Shown here piece after piece: positions 34,156 to 43,147 of a stretch of 64,000 nt of DNA. This DNA comes from Lancefieldella sp. Marseille-Q7238 (GTDB lineage: Bacteria > Actinomycetota > Coriobacteriia > Coriobacteriales > Atopobiaceae). Position 1 is the stretch's first letter; every line of letters starts with the position of its first letter. The stretch spans positions 1,120,530-1,184,529 of the forward strand of contig NZ_OX424407.1 of the NCBI RefSeq assembly GCF_949152215.1. Direction: 5' to 3'. Made by a program: the position numbers and the translations under genes. Under the pieces are notes generated by a model. The model was not told the DNA's origin. It made no database searches and worked only from the letters and a program-made list of their open reading frames with translations.

Positions 34156-34881
34156 ATGGGTATGAGCGTTCTTGACGAGGCTGTCGAGCTTGCCAGAAGT
34201 GGTGGTCAAGCTGGTGAATTTGTGGCTGGTAAACATGCCGAGAGGCACGCGGAGAAAGCCAACGATGACAGAGACGCCAAAAACGCCGCTCGGGGCGAGA
34301 AGAACCTTGAGTTTGCGGTGATTCTTCGTCCCGATATTTCTATGCAGCAGATAACAGGCGTTCCCTATGTCGCGGCATATGGGCTGGTAAAGAACCTCAA
34401 AGGCTCCATTTCGAATATCGGCATCGCATGGCCATATGGCATCGTTGTCAAAGATGCGCCTTTTGGAGTTGTGCAGACGCGTGCCGGCTATACGGATGGT
34501 ATGTTTGTTGTGTGTGGAATCTCATTCGACCTGAGGTGTCTTGATGCAAAGGGGCTTTTCGAGGCGGAGACGCTTCTCGCCGCAAAAGTGCTTGAACCGG
34601 CGGCTCTTGCAAAGGCGATTGTGTCTGCCGTGGACGTTTGGGCCAGCGACAGCAGGGCGGGTCGCGCTGCAGCAGGACCCCTCGCACCTATCCTGAGCGA
34701 TTACTTTGACGTGATACCGCTTCTTGGACACAAGGTTGATGTGGTCTATCCTAACGGTAACGTAGCGTATACGGCGCGTTTTGGCGGCGTGGACGTATGG
34801 GGTCGTGCGATTCTTGTAGGCGCTGACGACAAAGAAACCGTTATCACTCCCGAACAAGCGTCTATCCGCGCTTCCAGATGA
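34156..34881 (+). CDS. Degenerate biotin-protein-ligase-like protein
   Basis: This is a 241-residue protein that follows the layout of BirA's catalytic and C-terminal domains. Seen are EAVELARSGGQAGEFV, LEFAVILRPD, IGIAWPYGIVV, FGVVQTRAGYTDGMFVVCGISFDL, and a small beta-barrel end with VDVWGRAILV. The biotin-binding glycine/arginine loop (GRGRxGR) is replaced by an Ala/Glu/Lys stretch (about 27-48). The catalytic motif KWPND reads A91-W-P-Y-G, so the key lysine and Asp/Asn are lost. Ligase activity is therefore unlikely. It overlaps the end of coaX by 20 bp, and birA-coaX neighbourhoods are common, which supports the assignment. It may be a regulator or a decaying paralogue. Confidence 0.65.
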   Translation: MGMSVLDEAVELARSGGQAGEFVAGKHAERHAEKANDDRDAKNAARGEKNLEFAVILRPDISMQQITGVPYVAAYGLVKNLKGSISNIGIAWPYGIVVKDAPFGVVQTRAGYTDGMFVVCGISFDLRCLDAKGLFEAETLLAAKVLEPAALAKAIVSAVDVWASDSRAGRAAAGPLAPILSDYFDVIPLLGHKVDVVYPNGNVAYTARFGGVDVWGRAILVGADDKETVITPEQASIRASR

Positions 34882-35629
34882 GATAAATGCCGCGTAGCGT
34901 AAGCTCCTGATCCACCACGTCAAACACATCGGTTGCCACGCTGACGGTTTTTGCAAGGCCGCCCGTGGCAATAACCTTTGCGCCGGTGATACCGGGTTCA
35001 CGCAAAATGCGGGCTACCAGGCCTTCCGCCTGCGCAGCCGCGCCGATGACTAAGCCGGACTGGACAGCGCTTTCGGTGTCGTTGCCCAAAGCTGACGCGG
35101 GGGCCTCGATGGGGATGCTGGAAAGTTTTGCGGCGCGCTCAAAAAGCGCGTTTGCGGATAGTATGAGGCCGGGTGAAATGGCGCCGCCGCGATACGCGCC
35201 TGAATCGTCTACTACGTCGATATTCGTAGCGGTGCCAAAGTCTACGACCACAACAGGGGATCCGTAGCGTTCGCGGGCGGCGACGGCGTTGGCGATGCGG
35301 TCGGCTCCAACGCGTTCGGGATGTGGCATGTGTACGGGGACTCCCGTATTTGAGGCGGCGCTGACAGCAATGAGCGGCCGGTCAAGGAGTGCTTCAAAGC
35401 AACGTTTCCACGCGCGGGAGACGGCGGGCACCACGCAGGCGATTCCTCCGGCAGTGATGTCGTTAAGCGAGAAACCATCTTTCATAAAGAATGTAAAGAG
35501 ACGACCGTGCAGCATATCGGCTGTTTCAGTAGTATCGGTGGACATGCGCCAGCCGTGAAGCATCTGGCCCTTCTCGTCAAAAAGGCCAAGGGTCGTTTGA
35601 GTATTGCCTACGTCAATAGCTAAAAACAT
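34862..35629 (-). CDS. coaX: Type III pantothenate kinase
   Basis: This is a 255-residue ASKHA-fold kinase. Family motifs are [15 protein letters not shown] (phosphate 1), [25 protein letters not shown] (phosphate 2) and [16 protein letters not shown]. CoaX phosphorylates pantothenate in the first step of coenzyme A synthesis and, unlike type I/II enzymes, needs a monovalent cation. Its last 20 bases overlap the 3' end of the convergent biotin-ligase-like gene. Upstream it is divergent from rpmE. Confidence 0.95.
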   Translation of the reverse strand: MFLAIDVGNTQTTLGLFDEKGQMLHGWRMSTDTTETADMLHGRLFTFFMKDGFSLNDITAGGIACVVPAVSRAWKRCFEALLDRPLIAVSAASNTGVPVHMPHPERVGADRIANAVAARERYGSPVVVVDFGTATNIDVVDDSGAYRGGAISPGLILSANALFERAAKLSSIPIEAPASALGNDTESAVQSGLVIGAAAQAEGLVARILREPGITGAKVIATGGLAKTVSVATDVFDVVDQELTLRGIYLIWKRG

Positions 35630-35688
35630 GTCGCCTCCGTGTAAAGTAGGAAAGAGTTCATTCTATCCTAGCGAAACCGCGGGGACTC

Positions 35689-35738
35689 TGCTATACTCAG
35701 TCGGCTATTCCCTTGCTCTGGTCGGAAACCAGAGCCGA
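35689..35738 (+). promoter_or_regulatory. rpmE promoter (extended -10) and leader hairpin
   Basis: TGCTATACT (35689-35697) is an extended -10 element, giving a leader of about 50 nt. Within it GCTCTGGT (35715-35722) and ACCAGAGC (35728-35735) form a perfect 8-bp hairpin with loop CGGAA, just before the ribosome binding site TAAGGAG. This fits an autoregulatory L31 leader; such leaders have been described for several phyla including Coriobacteria. Confidence 0.6.
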
Positions 35739-35753
35739 TGTAAGGAGTCCTGT

Positions 35754-36179
35754 ATGAAGCAAGGAATTCATCCTGAGTATGTAGAGTGCACGGTTCGCTG
35801 CACCTGCGGCAACACGTGGACTACCCGCGCTACCGTTCCTGAAATGCGCGTTGACCTCTGCGATAAGTGCCACCCGTTCTATACCGGTCAGCAGAAGCTC
35901 GTTGACACCGGCGGTCGCGTCCAGCGTTTCTCCGACAAGTTCGGCGAGGCCGCTTCCGCTCGTCTTGGAGCGGCAAAGGCTGCCAAGGAGGCAAAGGCCG
36001 CAAAGGCTGCCGAGCAAGAGGCCGCTCGTAAGGCTGCTGCTGAGGCGAAGGCCGCGGAGAAAGCAAAGCGCGCTGCGGAGTTTGCGAAGAACGCTCCCGC
36101 TGCTCCTGCTGAGGAGCCCGCAACAGAGCCTGAGACGCCCGTTGAGACTGCTGAGACACCTGCAGAGTCCGCGGAGTAA
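35754..36179 (+). CDS. rpmE: Ribosomal protein L31 with long C-terminal extension
   Basis: This is a 141-residue protein; typical L31 is 65-90 residues. The first ~72 residues are L31 of the zinc-binding type ([27 protein letters not shown], then [11 protein letters not shown]), with cysteines placed for one Zn2+. The remaining ~70 residues form an Ala/Lys/Glu-rich segment with [15 protein letters not shown]-type repeats and then a Pro/Glu/Thr tail. It sits on the ribosome's central protuberance bridging the subunits. Start ATG 35754 follows TAAGGAG; a 50-codon upstream extension in frame is not used because it contains the leader. Confidence 0.93.
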   Translation: MKQGIHPEYVECTVRCTCGNTWTTRATVPEMRVDLCDKCHPFYTGQQKLVDTGGRVQRFSDKFGEAASARLGAAKAAKEAKAAKAAEQEAARKAAAEAKAAEKAKRAAEFAKNAPAAPAEEPATEPETPVETAETPAESAE

Positions 36180-36214
36180 TCACGTCACGTTTTGTGAACT
36201 AAGCAATGCACGTT

Positions 36215-36243
36215 AAAGGAGCGGCTTCGGCTGCTCCTTTTTT
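36215..36243 (+). terminator. Terminator of rpmE
   Basis: AAAGGAGC-GGC pairs with GCTGCTCCTTT around a TTCG tetraloop and is followed by TTTTTT. This is a textbook intrinsic terminator. Confidence 0.92.
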
Positions 36244-36322
36244 ATGAGGTCGTTTCTGGCGAGAAGAGCGCGGAGACTGATGGGTATACTTAATATGTTC
36301 ACTCGAGCGCGTCGGAGGACGT

Positions 36323-38635
36323 ATGGAATCGCTGTATACAAAGTATCGACCGCAAACATTTGAGCAGGTCGTTGGTCAGAAACATGTTGTTGAGACGTTA
36401 AAGCGTGCGGTGCTTGAAGGCAAAGTCAGCCACGCTTATTTGTTTTGCGGTCCGCGAGGAACCGGCAAGACGACTATGGCCCGTCTGCTGGCAAAAGCGC
36501 TGCTTTGTCGCAAGGCGCCCGGTCAGCTTCCCGACGGTACCTGCGAAGAATGTCGTTTCATTGCGGCCGGCACGCATCCCGATGTAGTAGAGATTGATGC
36601 CGCGTCCAATACGGGCGTTGACAACGTTCGTGAGGAAATCATTTCTCGCGCAAATTATGCGCCGGTAAGAGGTAAGGGCAAGGTCTATATCATCGACGAG
36701 GTCCATATGCTGACCACGGCCGCGTTCAATGCTTTGCTTAAGACGCTTGAGGAGCCTCCCGCGCACGTAACCTTTGTTTTATGCACAACTGACCCTCAAA
36801 AAGTGTTGGGAACTGTTTTATCCCGCGTGCAGCGATTTGACTTTCACGCGATTGGAAATGAGGACATGCTGGAGCACTTGCAGTATGTGTGTGAGGCCGA
36901 GGGTTTCCGCTTTGACGTTCGAGCGCTTGAGCTGATTGTCCGCCACGCCCGCGGCGGTATGCGTGATGCGCTGACCTCTCTGGAGCAGCTTTCTGTCTTT
37001 GGCGATGGAGAAGTTGCTCTTGCTATTGCTCAGGACTTTTTAGGGGAGGCGTCAGGCTCACTTTTGGCTCATGTGTCCATGGCAATCGCCAAGCGTGATG
37101 TTGCGACCCTCTTTGATCAGGTCAATACGCTGGTAAACGCTGGCCGCGATGTGCTGCAGTTTACCCGGGAACTTGCAGCTCATGTGCGTAACGCCTACGT
37201 TATGGCGGCCGTTGGTGTTGATGCGGCTGCTCTCACCGTGACTGATGACGAGCGGGCGCAGCTCGCGCAGGAAATTTCCGCGTATGGTTCTGTAGATAGG
37301 CTCGCTCGTGTTCTGACGATACTCGGCGACGCCTCAAGTCAGATGCGTACAGCCTCCAATCAGCGGCTGGTGCTTGAAATCGCGTGCACACGCCTAGCGC
37401 GACCTGAAGTTGATTTGACTTTGGAATCACTTGCCGAGCGCGTAGCTGATGTAGAGCGCAAGCTGGAAAAAGCTGCTGCTTCTGGCTCTGTGCCCGCACC
37501 GATGCCTGCACCGGTACCAGCATCCGCTCATACACCGGCACCCACGACCGTGTCTACGCCTAAGTCCGCACCCGTATCAGAGCCCGCATCTATACCGGTA
37601 CCTACACCTGCGCCTACCACTGCGTCTACGCCTAAGTCTGCATCAGCACCTACGCCAGCGTCCACTGCTACACCTGCGCCTCAGCCAATCTCGGAGCTAG
37701 CCTCTGCCACTCCGCGCCCGTCTGCAAACGATGAAGCGACTCTAACGCGTACGTGGAAAGAGATTATCAAACAGTACATCGCAAAAGCTCCCGCCCACGG
37801 TGCCCTACTACAGGGCTCCACGCTCGCGTCGGACGATGGTTCTCATTTGCTTGTTCTTCTCCCTAAAGGTTCTGAGTTCGCAACGGCGATGCTGGAGCGA
37901 GAAGAGATTAAAAGGGAGCTTTTAGCGCTTATCGAGCAGACCTTGGGGACGCGGAGCATCGCGTACGGCGAGTCTTCGCTTCAAAATAAGGCGATTGCAG
38001 ACGCGCAGCGGAACTTTGCTTCTCCACCTTCAGGAGAACTGCCGAGAAGTAGCATGGAGCCGGCAGCACCCGTTCCGTCTCCCGTGCAGGCTTCAGGCTC
38101 GTCTCCGCGCGCGGCGTCTAACTCCGTGCAGGAGACTGCACCCAAGGAAGGCTCGTCTGAGTTTCCTTTGCCGTGGGACGAAGCCTCCGCGGCTCCTGCG
38201 CCTCAATCCACATCCGCGACAGCACCATCCGTACCTGCAGTAGTGCAATCCGTGTCGATGACGGCGCCACAGTCCGTACCTACGGCAACTCAGGCGCCTG
38301 CGATACCAATGACAGAGCCTGCTCCTGCAAAAGAAATAAAACCAACAGCTAAGGCTTCCAATCCAGGCCCTACACCTGTTCAACCTGAGGTTTCCGAAGT
38401 CGCCGGTGAACTCACGGTTTCCGAACGCGCTGCTGAAACGGCTTCGTCCTTTGGCTCTTCTGCGGAGACTCCCTCTGGCGACAAGCATATGTCATCGAGT
38501 GAAATCGCTGAGCGCTCGGCGCTTCCAAAAGATCTCAGCAGCGTAGCTTCAATGCTTGAAGAGGTGTTTGGGCCTGCTGTTTCCGTTTCATTTGAATCAA
38601 ACGATGAAGTATCTGCCAATGATAAGGAGAACTAA
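36323..38635 (+). CDS. dnaX: DNA polymerase III subunits gamma and tau
   Basis: This is a 770-residue clamp-loader ATPase. Residues 1-230 are the AAA+ domain, with Walker A GPRGTGKTTMARLL, a zinc module (CRKAPGQLPDGTCEECRF) and Walker B IIDEVHML. The collar domain runs to about 380. A very long Pro/Ala/Thr/Ser linker (about 390-475) with repeated PAPTT-STPKSA units follows, then a tau-like domain (about 480-560) and a second disordered tail. It loads the sliding clamp at the replication fork. Start ATG 36323 follows CGGAGGACGT. The stop codon overlaps the start of ybaB (TAATG), marking the classic dnaX-ybaB-recR operon. Confidence 0.97.
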   Translation: MESLYTKYRPQTFEQVVGQKHVVETLKRAVLEGKVSHAYLFCGPRGTGKTTMARLLAKALLCRKAPGQLPDGTCEECRFIAAGTHPDVVEIDAASNTGVDNVREEIISRANYAPVRGKGKVYIIDEVHMLTTAAFNALLKTLEEPPAHVTFVLCTTDPQKVLGTVLSRVQRFDFHAIGNEDMLEHLQYVCEAEGFRFDVRALELIVRHARGGMRDALTSLEQLSVFGDGEVALAIAQDFLGEASGSLLAHVSMAIAKRDVATLFDQVNTLVNAGRDVLQFTRELAAHVRNAYVMAAVGVDAAALTVTDDERAQLAQEISAYGSVDRLARVLTILGDASSQMRTASNQRLVLEIACTRLARPEVDLTLESLAERVADVERKLEKAAASGSVPAPMPAPVPASAHTPAPTTVSTPKSAPVSEPASIPVPTPAPTTASTPKSASAPTPASTATPAPQPISELASATPRPSANDEATLTRTWKEIIKQYIAKAPAHGALLQGSTLASDDGSHLLVLLPKGSEFATAMLEREEIKRELLALIEQTLGTRSIAYGESSLQNKAIADAQRNFASPPSGELPRSSMEPAAPVPSPVQASGSSPRAASNSVQETAPKEGSSEFPLPWDEASAAPAPQSTSATAPSVPAVVQSVSMTAPQSVPTATQAPAIPMTEPAPAKEIKPTAKASNPGPTPVQPEVSEVAGELTVSERAAETASSFGSSAETPSGDKHMSSSEIAERSALPKDLSSVASMLEEVFGPAVSVSFESNDEVSANDKEN

Positions 38636-38973
38636 TGGCTAAAGGTGGATTTAACAGGGGCGGCATGAACCGCAACCAGATGATGGCTCAAGCGCGTAAG
38701 ATGCAGGAGCAATTGCTGGCAGCGCAGGAAAAGGCCGCATTGGCGCTGCATACGGCAAGCGCCGGCGGTGGAGCGGTCAAGGTCACCGTATCGGGTGATT
38801 TACGCCTCACGGACTTGCAGATTGATCCCGAAGTTTTGGATCCGGAGGACGTTGAGATGCTTCAGGACATGATTCTTGCTGCCACAAATGACGCTCTCGA
38901 AACTGCCGAAAAGGCGGCAAGCCAGGCGATGAGTTCGGTCACGGGTGGATTGAACATTCCGGGGCTCTTTTAA
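38635..38973 (+). CDS. ybaB: Nucleoid-associated protein YbaB/EbfC
   Basis: This is a 112-residue small DNA-binding protein with the YbaB core: [19 protein letters not shown], then [29 protein letters not shown], and a C-terminal alpha helix ending [14 protein letters not shown]. It forms dimers that bind and bend DNA. It is tightly coupled on both sides: its ATG overlaps the dnaX stop, and its stop overlaps the recR start. Confidence 0.95.
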   Translation: MAKGGFNRGGMNRNQMMAQARKMQEQLLAAQEKAALALHTASAGGGAVKVTVSGDLRLTDLQIDPEVLDPEDVEMLQDMILAATNDALETAEKAASQAMSSVTGGLNIPGLF

Positions 38974-39584
38974 TGGCGTTTGATTTGACAAATGACGGAC
39001 GCTCGCTCCAGCGTCTCTTGGATGAGCTGGGGCGTCTTCCCGGTATTGGTCCTAAGTCCGCGCAGCGTATCGCGTACTATCTGCTTGAGACGGACTCCGA
39101 AGAAGCGCGTCGCCTGGCCAATGCGATTCTTGAGGTAAAGCAACAGGTGCATTTTTGTCCTACCTGCTTCAACTATGCAACGCGGGAAGAGTGCGATATT
39201 TGCTCGGATGGCTCCCGCGACCGTTCGGCGATTTGCGTGGTGTCTGAGCCGCGTGACGTTTCAGCTATTGAGCGCACGGGCGTGTACCACGGCCTCTACC
39301 ATGTGCTCGGCGGCGTCATTTCTCCGATGGATAAAATCGGTCCGGAGCAGCTTCATATACGGGAATTGCTTGCCCGCTTGGCAGACGGAACGGTGCAAGA
39401 GGTGCTTCTCGCCACAAATCCCGACGTAGAGGGAGAAACTACTGCCACATATCTCGCGCGCATCATCGCGCCTTTGGGAGTAAAGGTGTCGCGTCTGGCG
39501 AGCGGTTTGCCCGTTGGCGGTGATTTGGAGTACGCTGATGAGGTAACGCTTGGCCGCGCCATTGAAGCGCGTCGCGAAGTGTAA
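38973..39584 (+). CDS. recR: Recombination mediator RecR
   Basis: This is a 203-residue protein. The helix-hairpin-helix at the N-terminus ([20 protein letters not shown]) is followed by a four-cysteine zinc finger ([16 protein letters not shown]) and a TOPRIM domain ([32 protein letters not shown]). With RecO it loads RecA onto gapped DNA. It is the last gene of dnaX-ybaB-recR, starting in the overlap TAATG at 38971-38975. One copy of CTTCTCGCC (39405-39413) lies within the TOPRIM region. Confidence 0.96.
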   Translation: MAFDLTNDGRSLQRLLDELGRLPGIGPKSAQRIAYYLLETDSEEARRLANAILEVKQQVHFCPTCFNYATREECDICSDGSRDRSAICVVSEPRDVSAIERTGVYHGLYHVLGGVISPMDKIGPEQLHIRELLARLADGTVQEVLLATNPDVEGETTATYLARIIAPLGVKVSRLASGLPVGGDLEYADEVTLGRAIEARREV

Positions 39585-39601
39585 GCGATAAAGGAGTTTT
39601 C

Positions 39602-40294
39602 ATGGCAAACCACATGGCGGGTCGAAACCATATAGAGACTGAAACCGATGACGAGAAGACCCCGCGGGTATCGCCGGTAAAGCCGGGAGATATCACTACG
39701 ATTCATGCGGGCCAGGGCGCCCATATGGCTCGCGAGAAGATCGCGGATGTTGGAGAAGAGCCGGGTTTGAAAAACCGCCGTCGCACGGTTCTGCTCGTAA
39801 TAGCAACAATCGTGGCCCTCATCGTCCTCTTTTTTGTGGTGCGCTGCGCGGTATCCTCTCCTGAGCCCGCTCCCGCTACGAAGACTCAGCAGAGCGATTC
39901 AGCCTATTCAGGTGAAAAGCAGCAGGACAAACAAGACGCGGACGGCACCATTACGTACCAAGGCTCAAAATATGCTATTGAGAAGCAGTCTGACGGTAAG
40001 TACGGCATTACACGCGATGGCGGTTCGGGCAATACAACGGTGGTATTTGAGGTCGATGGCACGCCGGTCAACCTCATGCTGTACAACGGAACAATCTTGG
40101 TTCCCGAGAATAACAATGGAAAATGGGACGTGGTAGCGTATACGATTGGTGATGGCGCCCTGCCGGTGCTGGTTGCCGACAAGGACGGCAATGTTGTCGG
40201 TGGCACGGGCACGATTGAGTCCGCTGAACTTGACGGAGCGTCTCTGAAGGTGACCGATTCAAACGGCACTACCACTAACGTCGCCCTCGAATAA
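39602..40294 (+). CDS. Single-pass membrane protein with extracellular beta-rich domain, function unknown
   Basis: This is a 230-residue protein: about 55 charged cytoplasmic residues, the basic RRRT, one membrane helix (VLLVIATIVALIVLFFVV), then an extracellular part. The latter begins with a Ser/Pro/Lys/Gln linker and ends in a domain (about 110-230) rich in Gly, Thr and beta-strand patterns (ITYQGSKYAIEK, VVFEVDGTPVNLMLYNG, SLKVTDSNGTTTNVAL). No family is recognised. It follows recR by 17 bp behind AAAGGAG and may share its transcript. Confidence 0.7.
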   Translation: MANHMAGRNHIETETDDEKTPRVSPVKPGDITTIHAGQGAHMAREKIADVGEEPGLKNRRRTVLLVIATIVALIVLFFVVRCAVSSPEPAPATKTQQSDSAYSGEKQQDKQDADGTITYQGSKYAIEKQSDGKYGITRDGGSGNTTVVFEVDGTPVNLMLYNGTILVPENNNGKWDVVAYTIGDGALPVLVADKDGNVVGGTGTIESAELDGASLKVTDSNGTTTNVALE

Positions 40295-40449
40295 ACGTTG
40301 CTCTCGAATAATGTCGCCTTTAAATAGGCTTTACCAGCGGTTGTATAGGTGTTTAAGGGGCGGTTCTGGAAAAAACTTGAATTCACCGGAAATCTTGCTA
40401 GACATAAGGGAACTTTCCCTGTAAACTTTCAATTCGCGCAAAGGCGTCC

Positions 40450-40523
<74 letters not shown>

Positions 40524-40537
40524 CCATTGCAACTTCA

Positions 40538-40559
40538 GCCTCCTTTGGGAGGCTTTTTT
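40538..40559 (+). terminator. Terminator of tRNA-Asp
   Basis: GCCTCC (40538-40543), loop TTTG and GGAGGC (40548-40553) are followed by TTTTTT. Confidence 0.92.
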
Positions 40560-40836
40560 CTTAGCGGGCTTCCGCAGGCTGTAGGGTCAAAAAATCAGCA
40601 GGCGCAGAATTGAGAAGGCCGGCAGGCCGCCCATCGAGGGAGCCCTGCAAAAAGAGCGGAAAACCGAAATCGGAGCTCCGACATAGCTTCGCATGTAAAG
40701 GGCGTATTTCGGATACGCATGGGAATATGTGTTATGGCGTGGTATCATTTCTTGCCGACAAAAAGAAGCCGGGACTGCGGGGCAACGTTGGCCGCACGCC
40801 GCCGGGCGGGTCTGCGAGAAAGGCGGTGAGGTACGC

Positions 40837-41514
40837 GTGGAGCATACAAGGAAAGTGGCTGTTTTTGATTTTGATGGTACGGTTATTTCCGGCCAATCAG
40901 GTTTTTTGTTCGCGGCGTACCTGTATCGCCAGCATATTTCATCATTAGCGCGAACGCTTCGGTTGGCCTGGTGGGGCATTCGCTATAAGTTCCATTTGCC
41001 GCAACGCCAGGAGGAAGCTCGAGAACTTGTTGTCGGAGCTCTGACGGAAATGAGCGCCGCGCAGGCGGATGAAGTCATGTGCTCATTTTATCAAGATGTC
41101 ATTGCGCCGAGATTTCGTCCTGAAGCGCTTGCTGCCGCTGAGCGGTATCGCAGTGAAGGGTACGTCGTTCTTCTCGTTTCGGCGACATTTGTTCCTATCG
41201 CCGAGCTTGCAGCTGCGCATTTGGGAGCCGACGGTTTTATGGCCACACGGATGCAGATTGCAAACGGCCATTATACCAGCCATGTCTTAGGGTCCGTTAT
41301 TGAGGGTGCCGAAAAACCGCGTGCAGTTGAACGTTGGTGTGATGAGCATTTGGGCGCTGGGGCATGGAAGATTGTCGTTGCCTACGGAGATCACTATTCC
41401 GACGTTCCTCTTCTGGAGCAGGCGCAGGCAGCTCACGCGGTCTGTCCCGGTCCTACGCTGGCAAAAATTGCCCGTCAGCGCGGGTGGGAGGTTCTCAATT
41501 GGTCATCGGCGTAA
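40837..41514 (+). CDS. HAD-superfamily IB phosphatase (SerB-like)
   Basis: This is a 225-residue haloacid-dehalogenase hydrolase. Motif I is VAVFDFDGTV (about residues 7-16), motif II LLVSATF, motif III the Lys in EKPRAVERW, and motif IV VVAYGDHYSDVPLL. A helical cap lies between motifs I and II. This is the subclass IB layout shared by phosphoserine phosphatases and related lipid or sugar phosphatases; the substrate is not evident. GTG 40837 is preferred as start because GGTGAGG lies just upstream and the motif then begins at the expected position. Confidence 0.85.
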   Translation: MEHTRKVAVFDFDGTVISGQSGFLFAAYLYRQHISSLARTLRLAWWGIRYKFHLPQRQEEARELVVGALTEMSAAQADEVMCSFYQDVIAPRFRPEALAAAERYRSEGYVVLLVSATFVPIAELAAAHLGADGFMATRMQIANGHYTSHVLGSVIEGAEKPRAVERWCDEHLGAGAWKIVVAYGDHYSDVPLLEQAQAAHAVCPGPTLAKIARQRGWEVLNWSSA

Positions 41515-41607
41515 GACGGTGAAGCTGAGCGATTGCTACGCCCGCAAACGGGCATGGTGCCTGTGAGAGGGCAACGCCTCGCATGAGGCTGGGGAGGACA
41601 GAACGAC

Positions 41608-42141
41608 ATGGAAATTTCAAGAAAAACCGATTACGCTTTGCGTATTTTGAGTGTTTTGATAAAACGGCCGGAAGAGATAGTTTCGGTTCGCGATGCGGCC
41701 GAATCATGCGGTATTCCGTATTCGTTCGCCCGATCTGTTCAGCATAGTTTAGTGAACGCGGGGATTATCGCGTCCACACGCGGCTCTCGAGGTGGTATGA
41801 CGCTTGCCATTGATCCCGATGCGACAACCCTGCTTACGGTGGTTGAAGCAGTTCAAGGCCCTGTTCTGATTTCCGACTGCGAATCGGCGGGTCCCGATAA
41901 TACGCCCTGCCCGCGCAAGCCTTCCTGTTTTTTCAATCCCGTCTGGTGTAATGCCGAAAAGATACTCAGGACCTATTTCGCGTCGATTGCGCTTTCGCAG
42001 ATTGTGAAGGAAGGTCTGGTGCCTGAACCGAATGGTGGATTTAAGCTGGTGAAAAACGAGACCGCGCTTCGGCTGGAAGAGATACAAGATCAAGTGGAAG
42101 ACATTGTCGCTTCTTCACGAAACGCGGGTCAAATTGGCTAA
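41608..42141 (+). CDS. Rrf2-family transcription regulator
   Basis: This is a 177-residue winged-helix regulator. The start MEISRKTDYALRILSVL and the recognition region (IPYSFARSVQHSLVNAGIIASTRGSRGGMTLA) are typical. A cluster of four cysteines (SDC, NTPC, KPSC, PVWC; about residues 91-111) is placed where IscR and NsrR hold an iron-sulfur cluster, so redox or iron sensing is likely. Start ATG 41608 has GGGGAGGAC upstream. The mutY-like gene overlaps its end, and rubrerythrin follows, suggesting an oxidative-stress unit. Confidence 0.87.
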   Translation: MEISRKTDYALRILSVLIKRPEEIVSVRDAAESCGIPYSFARSVQHSLVNAGIIASTRGSRGGMTLAIDPDATTLLTVVEAVQGPVLISDCESAGPDNTPCPRKPSCFFNPVWCNAEKILRTYFASIALSQIVKEGLVPEPNGGFKLVKNETALRLEEIQDQVEDIVASSRNAGQIG

Positions 42142-43090
42142 AAAGAATTCCGAGGTTCTTGTCGACAAAGTCGGCAGCATGAGTGGCGTGCCGAGCGATG
42201 GCGCGCCGAACGCGCATGAGGATGCTGAAAGCCTTGCAGAGTTTCGAGCTCTTGTGCTGGAGTATGGACGAAAGCTGTATCGAGATCTTCCGTGGCGCCG
42301 GACGCGTGACCCCTATGCCATTTGGATTTCTGAGGTTATGCTGCAGCAAACGCAGGTGAGTCGTGTAGACGGACGCTGGCAGCGATGGCTTGAGCGATTT
42401 CCGTCAGTCGATGCTCTGGCTGCTGCCAGTCCCGCTGACGTTCTTGAGGAGTGGCAGGGTCTTGGATATAACCGCCGAGCACTTTCGCTTCATAAGGCTG
42501 CGCAGATGCTTTCCAAAACCGGCGGAGCACTGCCTCAGGAAGTAGGGGAGCTTGTCAGACTTCCCGGTATCGGATCTGCTACGGCTGCCGGTATTCGGGC
42601 GTTTGCCCTCAATCTGCACGGGATTTATCTGGAGACCAATGTGCGAACGGTTTTTCTGCACGAGTTGTATCCCGAAGCCGAAGGAGTTCCCGACTCAGAG
42701 CTTGTTCCGCTGGTAGATGCGACCTGTCCGGCTGACGATCCTCTGAATGAGCACGCGGATGATAATCCAAGAGCCTGGTATTATGCGCTTCTCGATTATG
42801 GCGCGTGGCTTAAGAAAACCATTCCCAATCCAAGTAGACGCTCAAAGGCTCATGCGCGACAGTCGAAGTTCGAAGGGTCACATCGCCAGAAGCGCGCCGA
42901 ATTGCTACGTCTTGTTTTGTCCCATCGCGGCGAAGGTGGCGCGACAGCCGAAACCCTGTCAAAAGAGCTTGCCGCCGTTGAGCGAGAGGCCGGCCGAGAG
43001 AGCGTGACTATGGGCGCTACCCTGGACTTACTTGAAGAGCTCACAAAAGAAGGTTTTTGTCATCGTCAAGGTGACATTTGGCGTTCATAG
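42104..43090 (+). CDS. mutY: MutY-like adenine DNA glycosylase lacking the iron-sulfur cluster
   Basis: This protein of about 328 residues is a HhH-GPD glycosylase. The MutY hallmark SEVMLQQTQV with the catalytic Glu is present, as are LEEWQGLGYNRRA and the helix-hairpin-helix LPGIGSATAAGI. Two deviations are seen. The region that should carry the four-cysteine 4Fe-4S loop reads GAWLKKTIPNPSRRSKAHAR, without cysteines. The catalytic Asp of the VDGNV motif appears as Glu in LETNV. The C-terminal 8-oxoG-recognition domain is short. The start is uncertain (TTG 42104, TTG 42134 or ATG 42179). It overlaps the Rrf2 gene. Confidence 0.75.
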   Translation: MSLLHETRVKLAKKNSEVLVDKVGSMSGVPSDGAPNAHEDAESLAEFRALVLEYGRKLYRDLPWRRTRDPYAIWISEVMLQQTQVSRVDGRWQRWLERFPSVDALAAASPADVLEEWQGLGYNRRALSLHKAAQMLSKTGGALPQEVGELVRLPGIGSATAAGIRAFALNLHGIYLETNVRTVFLHELYPEAEGVPDSELVPLVDATCPADDPLNEHADDNPRAWYYALLDYGAWLKKTIPNPSRRSKAHARQSKFEGSHRQKRAELLRLVLSHRGEGGATAETLSKELAAVEREAGRESVTMGATLDLLEELTKEGFCHRQGDIWRS

Positions 43091-43147
43091 CGGGTATAAT
43101 GCGCATGACGCTTTGGCCATTCCGGTCAAAGCAGGAGAGGAGAAAAA

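Noticed and set aside
36323-38635. Programmed frameshift in dnaX producing gamma
   Set aside because: No A-rich slippery heptamer followed by a hairpin was found at a suitable place; the gene reads through to a full tau-like protein.
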